A stretch of 7,511 bases of DNA from assembly GCA_964390955.1 (NCBI GenBank), contig CAYMKE010000164.1:1-7511 (forward strand), given 5' to 3'. The number at the start of each line of letters is the position of its first letter. Within the stretch, counting starts at the first letter, position 1. The DNA comes from CAYMKE01 sp964390955. Its GTDB lineage: Bacteria; Bacteroidota; Bacteroidia; Bacteroidales; JBBRXJ01. The translations under genes and the position numbers were made by a program. Of this stretch, positions 1 to 6,590 are shown piece after piece. Under the pieces are notes generated by a model that saw only the letters and a program-made list of their open reading frames with translations, was not told where the DNA came from and searched no databases.

Positions 1-72
1 AACCTCTCAACCTCTCAACCTCTCAACCTCTCAACCTCTCAACCTCTCAACTTCTAAACTTAGTAACTTAGT
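1..72. repeat. Octamer tandem array 1 (AACCTCTC type)
   Basis: Nine consecutive 8-bp units run without a register break: six exact AACCTCTC (1-48), one AACTTCTA (49-56) and two AACTTAGT (57-72). All begin with AAC. The array enters from outside the window, so its full length is unknown. It stops 13 bp before the ATG of the gene at 86, so it forms that gene's leader or lies over its promoter. No TAnnTTTG element is visible between 1 and 85. Unit and period are read directly; any role is inference. Confidence 0.95.
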
Positions 73-85
73 AAAATAAAAAAAC

Positions 86-790
86 ATGAAGTTATTGAAC
101 ATTTGTATATTGCTTCTGTTGACAATCCTGTCTCAAAACATAAAAGGGCAGTTGTATATCAGTTCAGGGAGCGGATATTCGCTTTCTGAAGATGAAACCA
201 TTAAAACCGGTATGAATATTGATTTCAGCTTAGGGTATTATTTAAGTAATATAGGTATTTCGCTGTCATATACAAATATATCCAATCCAATTGCACACGG
301 TTACATCAAAACAGGAAACCAAAATCATACCTACATCCACGAGGATAATTATAACAACTTTAATATTAATGGATTAGGGATTGGAGTGAATTACAACACG
401 GGGGGTGATGTAAACGAGTCAGGTTTAAGAATTGAATTTTTAGCAGAAACAGGGATGATGTTTTTTAAAAATTTACAAAATAATTCATATTATTATGACA
501 ATAAAAACGATATTCTTCTACTTAATACAAAACAGGAAAAACCTTTTTCAGGTGAAATGTATTTTTATTATGGATTCAGGTTTAATTATGGATTGCCTTC
601 CGGCCTTAACTTTTATTTAGAAACAGGACATACGCTCGCTGATCACCAACGTATAGAAAAAAATAGTTTTAATGTGGTTGATCAGGAAACAGGAGCTCTT
701 TTATGTACCTGGAATGATGAAACAGGCCAAAGCATTGAAATCAACCATTTCAATCTGAATTTCGGTGTTTCATTTTATTTTACCAGGTAA
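86..790 (+). CDS. Secreted protein, probable small outer-membrane beta-barrel
   Basis: I do not recognise a named family. The 234-residue product starts with a signal peptide: Lys2, a hydrophobic stretch at residues 3-16, and a likely cleavage near KG|QLY at residues 21-22. Gln at +1 is common in Bacteroidota. The mature part is rich in Gly, Tyr, Asn and alternating hydrophobic residues (for example 44-62, 94-104, 113-121, 157-168, 173-180). It ends in an aromatic strand, FGVSFYFTR, the pattern of a final outer-membrane beta-strand. Size and pattern suit an 8-10 strand barrel such as the generic outer membrane beta-barrel proteins of this phylum. Cys6 lies early in the signal core and Cys207 is the only mature Cys, so it is not a lipoprotein. 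The A-rich leader right before ATG 86 fits Bacteroidota initiation, and no other start would keep the whole signal peptide. The gene is framed by octamer arrays in opposite orientation. No ligand or partner can be inferred. Confidence 0.8.
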   Translation: MKLLNICILLLLTILSQNIKGQLYISSGSGYSLSEDETIKTGMNIDFSLGYYLSNIGISLSYTNISNPIAHGYIKTGNQNHTYIHEDNYNNFNINGLGIGVNYNTGGDVNESGLRIEFLAETGMMFFKNLQNNSYYYDNKNDILLLNTKQEKPFSGEMYFYYGFRFNYGLPSGLNFYLETGHTLADHQRIEKNSFNVVDQETGALLCTWNDETGQSIEINHFNLNFGVSFYFTR

Positions 791-836
791 AACCTTACCG
801 TGCTCAACACTCAACAATGTTTCATATGTTTATAAT

Positions 837-851
837 TAAGTTACTAAGTTT
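837..851 (-). repeat. Inverted copy of the end of array 1
   Basis: TAAGTTACTAAGTTT here is the exact reverse complement of positions 56-70, a 15-bp perfect match. On the minus strand it reads as an AACTTAGT unit followed by an AACTTAAT-like unit, so it appears to be the gene-proximal end of the array interrupted by the N gap. It begins 47 bp after the stop codon of the small outer-membrane protein gene. Confidence 0.85.
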
Positions 852-951
852 NNNNNNNNNNNNNNNNNNNNNNNNNNNNNNNNNNNNNNNNNNNNNNNNN
901 NNNNNNNNNNNNNNNNNNNNNNNNNNNNNNNNNNNNNNNNNNNNNNNNNNN
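852..951. other. Assembly gap of exactly 100 N
   Basis: One hundred consecutive N. Exactly 100 is a conventional placeholder for a scaffold gap of unknown size, so distances across it should not be trusted. It is bounded on both sides by octamer-array sequence, so the missing bases are most likely more repeat, though an inserted element cannot be excluded. Confidence 0.97.
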
Positions 952-1064
952 TGAAGTTTTGAAGTTTTGAAGTTTTGAAGTTTTGAAGTTTTGAAGTTTT
1001 GAAGTTTTGAAGTTAATTGAGTTGATTGAGTTTAGAAGTTTAGTGGGATAGTGGGTGTGTTGGA
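952..1064 (-). repeat. Octamer tandem array 2 (GAAGTTTT; minus strand AAAACTTC)
   Basis: Seven exact GAAGTTTT units occupy 953-1008, with a partial unit to 1014. A degenerate tail follows: TTGAGTTGA, TTGAGTTTA, GAAGTTTA, GTGGGATA, GTGGGTGT, ending near 1064. Read on the minus strand the unit AACTTCAA resembles the array 1 units (AACTTCTA, AACCTCTC). A 12-bp string on the minus strand at 1029-1040 equals positions 49-60 of array 1. The left end disappears into the N gap. Exact-unit boundaries are certain; the extent of the degenerate tail is a judgement. Confidence 0.9.
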
Positions 1065-1074
1065 TTTCTCTGAT

Positions 1075-1107
1075 AACTTTTCCAAAGTTTAAAACTTTGG
1101 AAAAGTT
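1075..1107. repeat. Perfect 33-bp palindrome, probable extragenic palindrome or two-way terminator
   Basis: The arms AACTTTTCCAAAGTTT (1075-1090) and its exact reverse complement (1092-1107) surround a single A at 1091. As RNA it would fold in either direction into a stem of about 13-15 bp. It lies between two convergent genes, where a bidirectional terminator is expected, but no clear T-tract follows on either strand. A dispersed intergenic repeat or a dimeric protein-binding site is therefore equally possible. Only one copy is present in this window. Confidence 0.7.
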
Positions 1108-1189
1108 CATTTAAAATATCCTTTATACCTTTCTTTCCCTTTTATAATCATGCACGTCCCGATGTAAAATACGGGATAAATAGTGTGTC

Positions 1190-1218
1190 AAAAACTTTGT
1201 CATGGACGTTTCATCCAT
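1190..1218 (-). terminator. Possible weak terminator after the GT117 gene
   Basis: On the minus strand ATGGATG (1218-1212), loop AAA and CGTCCAT (1208-1202) form a 7-bp stem including one U-G pair. It starts one base after the TAA stop. A run of five T (1194-1190) follows after seven unpaired bases, further than in a standard intrinsic terminator. The fold is seen; the termination role is uncertain. Confidence 0.3.
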
Positions 1219-1219
1219 T

Positions 1220-4200
1220 TTATTGTGTTAGTTTTGGCAATTTAGGTTTTGGTTTCGCTTTTTGTTGTGGTTGTGGCCTTCTGCCCATACCCATGGACAT
1301 TGCCAACTCTTCAAGTTTTTCCATCAGGACAGTATTGAGCTCTTCCTGGTTATATTGTTTAGTAAGAGATTCCATTACTCTAAGGTAATGGAAAGATGTC
1401 TGAATTTCTCTTTCCAGTGCTTCAGGATGTTCTTTTCTTGCACGGATATAATAATTTACTTCTTCTGTGGTAATATTGGTAAATTCTTTTACAATTTTAT
1501 TGGCTTTTTCGACTTCTCCCAACGCATAATAGTCTTCTATAATACTCGGAATATAAAAATCATAAGGTATTTTTTCATTGGGTAGTAATTCCATGCACTT
1601 GTCTAACACCTTAATGGCCGAATCATTTTTTCCTTCTTCCATCAACGCGTTTGCAAGCCGGTGAAATTTATGCCTTAAACGCAATACAGAGATTGACCTT
1701 CTGTGATAATGATCCAAATATACATCAGGATCGTTAATATTACCCCATATAAAATCATTCATCAACTTGTCATACAATTTTTGTGTATGGACTTCTCCTA
1801 TTTGGTTGCGTCCATCAGATTCTGATTTAACAGGGACCAACCTGTACGCATACCCTTCCAATTGCATATAATCTTTAAGCCCCAGGCTGTTCCCATGGCC
1901 CGGAGACAAGAAATATATAGGCCTTTTCCAGTCATTATGAGCCAAAATATCCATAACCACCAGGTCGCTTTTTGAAATATGATTTTTATTGATTTTCCAC
2001 CTGATTTCAGATACTATATCTTCATGCCTTTCAGGTGGCACAATATTATTCCTGGCAATGTAAGATGAATCAACAGGTAAAATAAAGTGGTTTGTGGGAA
2101 TGTAGTCCATTCGTTCTCCTTCCTGTGTTCTTATCCTACTATTTGCATCATCACTGTTGAAAAAACTCATAACTTGTTTTAAAGCAACCGGACGCTTTAA
2201 CCGGTCAAGCAAAGGAACCATAGCATTTTTGTCGCCCAGGTATTTTTCTTTTTTCATGCTGATAGGCAGTGGTTCGGATTCATATGCTTTCCGTTTAGCC
2301 TGAATGATGTGCCAGTCCATATTAAGCAACATAAGATTTACCACACGTACATCTGTTCTAATTCCCTCTACTTCCTGCAAATACCAAAGGGGAAACGTAT
2401 CATTATCACCATTGGTAAACAGTATTGCATTGGGTTCGCATGAATTGAGGTAATTGTATGCATGAGCCCGTGTAGTATACCTGTTCGATCTGTCATGATC
2501 GTCCCAATTTTCTTTGGCCATAATAACAGGTACGAGTGAAAAGCATAATATAAACGCGAGTACGGGACTTATAATTTTTGGCAGCTTCTGCCTTATAAAT
2601 TCATACACGGACAACATGCCCAGCCCAATCCAAATTGAAAACGCATAAAACGATTGTGCATACGTGTAATCCCGTTCCCTGGGTTCACGAGGGGGTTGAT
2701 TTAAATATAAAATTATTGCTATTCCGGTCATAAAAAACAACAAAAGAACTACAGAAAAATCTTTCCTGTTTTTTTGAAAATGAAAGAATAATCCCAAAAT
2801 CCCTAAAATAAATGGCAACATATAATATGTATTGCGTGCAGGATGGTTTTTTATGCTGTCAGGCAGTTTTTCCTGGGGGCCAACCAGTTTGCTGTCTATA
2901 AACTTAATTCCTGTAATCCAATTGCCATCCAACAATCCGCCTAACCCCTGGTTATCATTTTGCCTACCGGAAAAATTCCACATAAAATACCGGACATACA
3001 TAAACCCTATCTGGTATTTAAAAAAATATTTCAGGTTTTCACCAAAAGTAGGGACTTTTCTCTGCTCACCAGACCGGGTTTTAACCGTTCTTCCTTTAAT
3101 ATCTATCCAGTTATTATATACATTTTTATGCGAGGAACTATACATCCTCGGGAATACTGTTGTAAAATTTTCATCATACACATATTCTCTTCCATGATCA
3201 ATGATTTTGTATTTATCGCCATATTTTACATATTTTGGGTTTCCCTCCTTAACATCTATTACAGGTGCATTATAATATGGCCCGTGAAAAAGAGGCCGTT
3301 GTCCATATTGCTCCCTGTTCAGATAAGAGACAAGTGAAAATATGGATTCGGGATTATTTTCATCCAGCGGGGGGTCTGCATCGGATCTGATGATGATCGT
3401 AGCATATGAAATGTATCCAATAAATATCATTGTTATTGAAAGAATAATTGTATTCAGGATCACGTGTCCATGTTTGTGTGTATAATGAATTCCAAAAATG
3501 ATAAGGGCAGTCAATAATAAAATAAAAAATAAGACCCCGCTGTGAAAAGGTAAATTAAAGGTATTAACGAATAACAGGTCAAAATAGGCAGCCCCTTTTA
3601 ATGCTGTCGGGATCATTAAATACATGATAAAAAGAAGTACAATAAAAGAGATGCCCAATGCTGTTATAAGTCCTTTTGAAGTTGGTTTGTAATGTTTATA
3701 ATAAACGATCATTGCAAGGGGGGGCAGCACTAACAATCCAAGCAGATGAACACAAAAAGCTACACCCAATAAAAAAGCAATGAAGACGAACCAGCGGTTA
3801 GACCGTTTTTTGTCTGCCTCATTTTCCCATTTAAGAATAGACCAAAATGTAATTGCAGCTAAAAAGGCAGCATGTGCATATACTTCGGATTCAACAGCAG
3901 AAAACCAAAACGTGTCTGAAAATGTAAATGCAAGAGCACCTATAAATCCACTGCCAAAAACAGCGATCATCCTGTCTGTTGTATAATTTCCATCTCTGAA
4001 CAATATTTTTCGCCCAAAATGCGTGATGGTCCAAAATAAGAAAAGAATTGCAAACGCGCTGACGATCGCTGAGAAAGAATTCATCATCATTGCTACATTG
4101 GAAACGTCTGTAGCAAACAAAGCAAATAACCGGCCAACAAGCATATAAAACGGGGCTCCTGGCGGATGTCCGATTTCTAACCTCGAGGCGCTTGCTATGA

Positions 4201-4315
4201 ATTCACCACAATCCCATAAGCTCACGGTAGGCTCTATAGTGAGCAAATAAACAACTGCACTCATCAAAAAGGCACTCCACCCGAAAATGTTATTTAACCG
4301 CTTAAATTTATTCAT
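1220..4315 (-). CDS. GT117/DUF2723 family membrane glycosyltransferase
   Basis: The 1031-residue product matches the long Bacteroidota DUF2723 proteins, now called glycosyltransferase family 117. The family includes human TMEM260, a protein O-mannosyltransferase; the bacterial acceptor is not known to me. GT-C enzymes use lipid-phosphate sugars and act on the outer face of the cytoplasmic membrane. Seen: a first membrane segment at about 12-30, then the conserved WDCGEF (34-39), whose Asp35/Glu38 sit where GT-C enzymes keep catalytic acids, and GHPPGAPFY (49-57). VESEVYAHA (141-149) follows. Membrane segments cluster at 75-310 and 497-600. A soluble loop (about 311-495) and a large C-terminal periplasmic part with NGDNDTFPLWYLQEVEG (635-651) come next. 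A TPR-like helical stretch (883-945) precedes a basic, proline-rich tail (1011-1031). ATG 4315 gives a full N terminus; the leader is A/T-rich with no Shine-Dalgarno. Length and motifs look intact. Family assignment is strong; substrate is inference. Confidence 0.9.
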   Translation of the reverse strand: MNKFKRLNNIFGWSAFLMSAVVYLLTIEPTVSLWDCGEFIASASRLEIGHPPGAPFYMLVGRLFALFATDVSNVAMMMNSFSAIVSAFAILFLFWTITHFGRKILFRDGNYTTDRMIAVFGSGFIGALAFTFSDTFWFSAVESEVYAHAAFLAAITFWSILKWENEADKKRSNRWFVFIAFLLGVAFCVHLLGLLVLPPLAMIVYYKHYKPTSKGLITALGISFIVLLFIMYLMIPTALKGAAYFDLLFVNTFNLPFHSGVLFFILLLTALIIFGIHYTHKHGHVILNTIILSITMIFIGYISYATIIIRSDADPPLDENNPESIFSLVSYLNREQYGQRPLFHGPYYNAPVIDVKEGNPKYVKYGDKYKIIDHGREYVYDENFTTVFPRMYSSSHKNVYNNWIDIKGRTVKTRSGEQRKVPTFGENLKYFFKYQIGFMYVRYFMWNFSGRQNDNQGLGGLLDGNWITGIKFIDSKLVGPQEKLPDSIKNHPARNTYYMLPFILGILGLFFHFQKNRKDFSVVLLLFFMTGIAIILYLNQPPREPRERDYTYAQSFYAFSIWIGLGMLSVYEFIRQKLPKIISPVLAFILCFSLVPVIMAKENWDDHDRSNRYTTRAHAYNYLNSCEPNAILFTNGDNDTFPLWYLQEVEGIRTDVRVVNLMLLNMDWHIIQAKRKAYESEPLPISMKKEKYLGDKNAMVPLLDRLKRPVALKQVMSFFNSDDANSRIRTQEGERMDYIPTNHFILPVDSSYIARNNIVPPERHEDIVSEIRWKINKNHISKSDLVVMDILAHNDWKRPIYFLSPGHGNSLGLKDYMQLEGYAYRLVPVKSESDGRNQIGEVHTQKLYDKLMNDFIWGNINDPDVYLDHYHRRSISVLRLRHKFHRLANALMEEGKNDSAIKVLDKCMELLPNEKIPYDFYIPSIIEDYYALGEVEKANKIVKEFTNITTEEVNYYIRARKEHPEALEREIQTSFHYLRVMESLTKQYNQEELNTVLMEKLEELAMSMGMGRRPQPQQKAKPKPKLPKLTQ

Positions 4316-4350
4316 ATTTTTATAATATTTTATTCATTATATAAACGCTA

Positions 4351-4358
4351 CAAATGTA
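4351..4358 (-). promoter_or_regulatory. Candidate -7 element (TACATTTG) for the GT117 gene
   Basis: The minus strand reads TACATTTG, an exact fit to the Bacteroidota -7 consensus TAnnTTTG, 35 bp before the start codon. It would give a leader of roughly 28 nt. The nearest upstream TTTG is about 26 bp away rather than the usual 19-21, so the -33 part is weak. Confidence 0.4.
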
Positions 4359-4411
4359 ATCAAAATCCATTATTTAAGATAAAACAAAAAGCAAAAATCA
4401 TTAAATTTTTC

Positions 4412-4440
4412 ATAAAAGATTATATTTATTAGTCTTTTAT
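4412..4440. repeat. AT-rich inverted repeat in the leader region of the GT117 gene
   Basis: ATAAAAGA (4412-4419) and its reverse complement TCTTTTAT (4433-4440) enclose 13 bases. It lies between the terminator of the upstream lipoprotein gene and the candidate GT117 promoter. It could be a second terminator stem or an operator, or chance in very AT-rich DNA. Confidence 0.3.
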
Positions 4441-4441
4441 A

Positions 4442-4468
4442 TAAAAAAATTCAAAATTATTTTGAATT
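4442..4468 (-). terminator. Intrinsic-type terminator of the Ig-like lipoprotein gene
   Basis: Perfect 10-bp arms AATTCAAAAT (4448-4457) and ATTTTGAATT (4459-4468) surround one base. On the minus strand the hairpin runs directly into a T-tract (4449-4443). It begins 25 bp past the TGA stop at 4494. The stem is AT-rich and so not very stable, but the T-tract is in the right place for this strand only. It suggests that the GT117 gene downstream uses its own promoter. Confidence 0.6.
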
Positions 4469-4493
4469 AAGAACCACAATGTTAAATATTAGA

Positions 4494-6482
4494 TCATTGC
4501 CATTCAATCTCTGTATCCCAGTTACTTCTTACTTCTATAATATCTTTATAATAGATCACACGTTCTGGTTGCCTGTTTTCATCAAAATCACCTGTATCCC
4601 ATTGCTTATTATTGTTTTTATCAAAAATCACCTTGATCTTATATTTTTTAGGATGTAAATAATCAAACATAATACTTCCTTTTTCATCAAGGTATTTTTC
4701 CCTGTATATTGTTTTTTCTTCAGGATCCATTAATTGAATAATTAATGGAATTTTAATGGTATCTGCCAATAATTTTATTGTGCCATAATGATCTTCTGCA
4801 TATGTGGAAAACCGGTATTCCAGGGTGTCTGTAGTAAGTCCGTAGATATCAATGAATGCACCGGGATCTATTTGCAGTGTATACTCTTTTTCACCTTCAA
4901 AGGGATAAGAAAGGACATATTCCCTATCCTTAATAAACGTATCCTGTTCATGTATATCATGCCTTTGTACAAGCCGGTATTGAAGTGGTACAAGCACAGT
5001 ATCTTCAATGCTGTACAAACAAATGTATGAAGTATCTTGTTCAGCAACAGGATGATCTGTTTTGATAAAAATGTTCCTGTTCAGGTCAAAGTCGGAACCG
5101 TCTTTTACATTTAATGTTATACCAAGGGTTTTCTCTGTTGCCTGTTTCTTTTTCTTTGATTGATCCGGAATGCTATGGGATAATAATAATGTATCATTGT
5201 ACAAAATATCATTCCCTGCAGAGTCTTTTTTCATGTAGTTTGCAGAAATGGTGATATTTTGACGATTACTTACCATTGTATCAGTAATCCAATAAATTAT
5301 CGTATCGTTAAACAGGTTCGGTTCTTTTATATACCAGTCTGCACTGTCAACATCACCCGGTTCTAAAAGATTTATATGATATGCCCCGGTAACAGGTTGA
5401 TTAAATACCAGGGTAAATCTGTAAGGTTTTATTCTTGAATAATCTTTTAAAAATTGTGTTACGGGTGGTAGTTCTTCAAATAAATACATATTCACAGGGG
5501 CGGCCTTTTGTTGGAACATTCTATTATAAAGACTGTCATAAGATATACTGTCGTCCAGTATCCATTTATTCGTATCAACCGGAATTTCTATTGTATCATT
5601 AAAATCTTTCTGCTGTTTGAGCGAGTCATTTACAGAAATATTTGTAAGTGCCGTGTCATTTATTGTTAAACGCTTATTTAGAGATGTATCAATTGACGTA
5701 TCATTTAGGGATGTATCATTTAATAAGGTATCGCTTTGCATTGTATCGGCTGTTGTTGTGTCATGATAAACAGGGGGGTAATAATAATTTTTGTTCAATA
5801 TAAATACTGAATCAGAAAAAGCTATTTCCTCATTTGGCAGATCATAAATAAAATTATTATTGATATCATTTAAAACAAATAATTGAAATGTATCATTTTT
5901 AACATGTATAATTTCAAAATAACCTTCTTTATTTGTCCTTCCAACATAAGCAGGTGTATCAACGTAAAAAGCAGAATCTTTTAAAATCTCATGAAGCATC
6001 ACACGGCATACATCCTCAGGGGGGCGGTTATTAAAAGCATACAAAACTCTTCCAAATACAGCAAGAGAATCAATATGAGAGCCGGTGCTAAAAACATATT
6101 TGAAATCCTTCAATGGATTTGCTTCCCGGAAATCCACAATTGCTTCTCCAAAATTAAGTGTATAAGTAACATTTTCCTTTAGCTGTTCATTAAATATCAC
6201 CCTGATACTCTTCCCCATGTTTATTACTTCAGGCTGTTCCTTCATTGGGGGAGATACCAATAGTTCCTGGTTTATATTTCTTAACTCAATAAATTCGTCA
6301 AAATAAATATTTATCTCATTCCCTTTAAAATGTGTTGAATAATTTACCGGTTCGCTAACAAGAATCCTTGGGGGTGTTTTATCTTTAGGCCCACCACCTG
6401 GATGTCCGATTTTAGCGCATTGAAATAATAATAAAGAAACCAATACAACTAGAAAATAAATTACAATCTTATTTAAGCTCAA
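4494..6482 (-). CDS. Ig-like (Big_5) domain lipoprotein
   Basis: The 662-residue product has the layout of a conserved Bacteroidota Ig-like lipoprotein family of unknown function. Residues 5-20 are a hydrophobic signal core, and Cys22 is the likely lipidated residue (LLFQC). The family-typical GGGPKDKTPP (29-38) opens a Big_5/SbsA-like Ig domain ending at VFSTG (about 36-134). A second beta domain (142-230) contains DINNNFIYDLPNE (206-218). A Thr/Asp/Asn/Ser-rich linker (241-300) follows, then a further beta-rich region. The C-terminal domain has DKNNNKQWDTGDF (621-633), QPE (638-640) and NWDTEIEW (654-661); the D-x-N-x-N motifs look like calcium-loop or carboxypeptidase-regulatory-like elements. 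The start is TTG: a stop codon lies two codons upstream, and the next in-frame Met (residue 80) would remove the signal peptide and half the Ig domain. There is no acidic run after Cys22, so a surface-export signal is not evident. It lies divergent from lgt and upstream of the GT117 gene. Fold is well supported; function unknown. Confidence 0.85.
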   Translation of the reverse strand: MSLNKIVIYFLVVLVSLLLFQCAKIGHPGGGPKDKTPPRILVSEPVNYSTHFKGNEINIYFDEFIELRNINQELLVSPPMKEQPEVINMGKSIRVIFNEQLKENVTYTLNFGEAIVDFREANPLKDFKYVFSTGSHIDSLAVFGRVLYAFNNRPPEDVCRVMLHEILKDSAFYVDTPAYVGRTNKEGYFEIIHVKNDTFQLFVLNDINNNFIYDLPNEEIAFSDSVFILNKNYYYPPVYHDTTTADTMQSDTLLNDTSLNDTSIDTSLNKRLTINDTALTNISVNDSLKQQKDFNDTIEIPVDTNKWILDDSISYDSLYNRMFQQKAAPVNMYLFEELPPVTQFLKDYSRIKPYRFTLVFNQPVTGAYHINLLEPGDVDSADWYIKEPNLFNDTIIYWITDTMVSNRQNITISANYMKKDSAGNDILYNDTLLLSHSIPDQSKKKKQATEKTLGITLNVKDGSDFDLNRNIFIKTDHPVAEQDTSYICLYSIEDTVLVPLQYRLVQRHDIHEQDTFIKDREYVLSYPFEGEKEYTLQIDPGAFIDIYGLTTDTLEYRFSTYAEDHYGTIKLLADTIKIPLIIQLMDPEEKTIYREKYLDEKGSIMFDYLHPKKYKIKVIFDKNNNKQWDTGDFDENRQPERVIYYKDIIEVRSNWDTEIEWQ
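5679..5731 (-). repeat. 15-bp coding repeat (LNDTS units) in the lipoprotein linker
   Basis: GTATCATTTA on the plus strand occurs at 5698-5707 and again at 5713-5722, exactly 15 bp apart, with a related copy GTGTCATTTA at 5653-5662. The repeat encodes LNDTS twice in tandem (residues 254-263) followed by the shorter IDTS. The 15-bp period keeps the frame, so changes in copy number would lengthen or shorten the linker without a frameshift. Confidence 0.7.
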
Positions 6483-6503
6483 GGTTTAGACGGTTTAATT
6501 TTT

Positions 6504-6559
6504 TATATTTGCAATATCGCAAACATACAAATTTAGCCTGTAATATTAAGGCAAATATA
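6504..6559. promoter_or_regulatory. Divergent promoter region between the lipoprotein gene and lgt
   Basis: Three exact matches to the Bacteroidota -7 element TAnnTTTG lie in this 108-bp gap: TATATTTG on the plus strand (6504-6511) toward lgt, and on the minus strand TATGTTTG (6520-6527) and TATATTTG (6552-6559) toward the lipoprotein gene. The first two are linked by the near-palindrome TTTGCAATATCGCAAA (6508-6523, 14 of 16 positions symmetric). No well-spaced -33 TTTG is seen for any of them; the closest lies 24 bp upstream of the 6520-6527 element. Which are used is not decided by the sequence. Confidence 0.45.
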
Positions 6560-6590
6560 CTATATTCTTTAAATTATAATTTAATTACGT

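Larger units (their letters stand above)
791..1219. other. 429-bp convergent intergenic region
   Basis: This stretch separates two convergent genes and has no credible coding sequence. From left to right it holds two CTCAACA copies (803-816), an inverted copy of the array 1 end (837-851), the N gap, array 2 with its degenerate tail (952 to about 1064), a perfect palindrome (1075-1107), a weak TCCCG/CGGGA stem (1157-1161 with 1172-1176) and a hairpin just past the stop of the minus-strand gene. Confidence 0.85.

Noticed and set aside
1..72. Array 1 as a CRISPR array or telomere-like repeat
   Set aside because: There are no spacers between units, no long repeat and no cas genes. The unit is not a known telomere repeat, and all genes here are bacterial.
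786..799. GGTAA-AACC-TTACC stem over the stop of the first gene as a terminator
   Set aside because: The stem is only 5 bp, includes the stop codon and has no T-tract, so it is not distinguishable from chance.
844..1110. 88-residue minus-strand reading frame over the gap and array 2
   Set aside because: It runs through the N gap and the octamer repeat, giving a repetitive translation with no domain or signal. It exists only because the repeat lacks stop codons on that strand.
1157..1176. TCCCG/CGGGA stem with a 10-base loop as a terminator or regulatory RNA
   Set aside because: Five base pairs with a large loop and no T-tract on either strand is too weak to call; recorded only as part of the intergenic region.
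1185..3986. Several plus-strand reading frames of 67-125 codons inside the GT117 gene
   Set aside because: They lie fully or almost fully within the strongly supported minus-strand gene, overlap one another and show no family features; they are antisense shadows.
4788..6182. Plus-strand reading frames at 4788-5030 and 5991-6182
   Set aside because: Antisense to the lipoprotein gene, with Cys- and Ile-rich translations and no recognisable start context.
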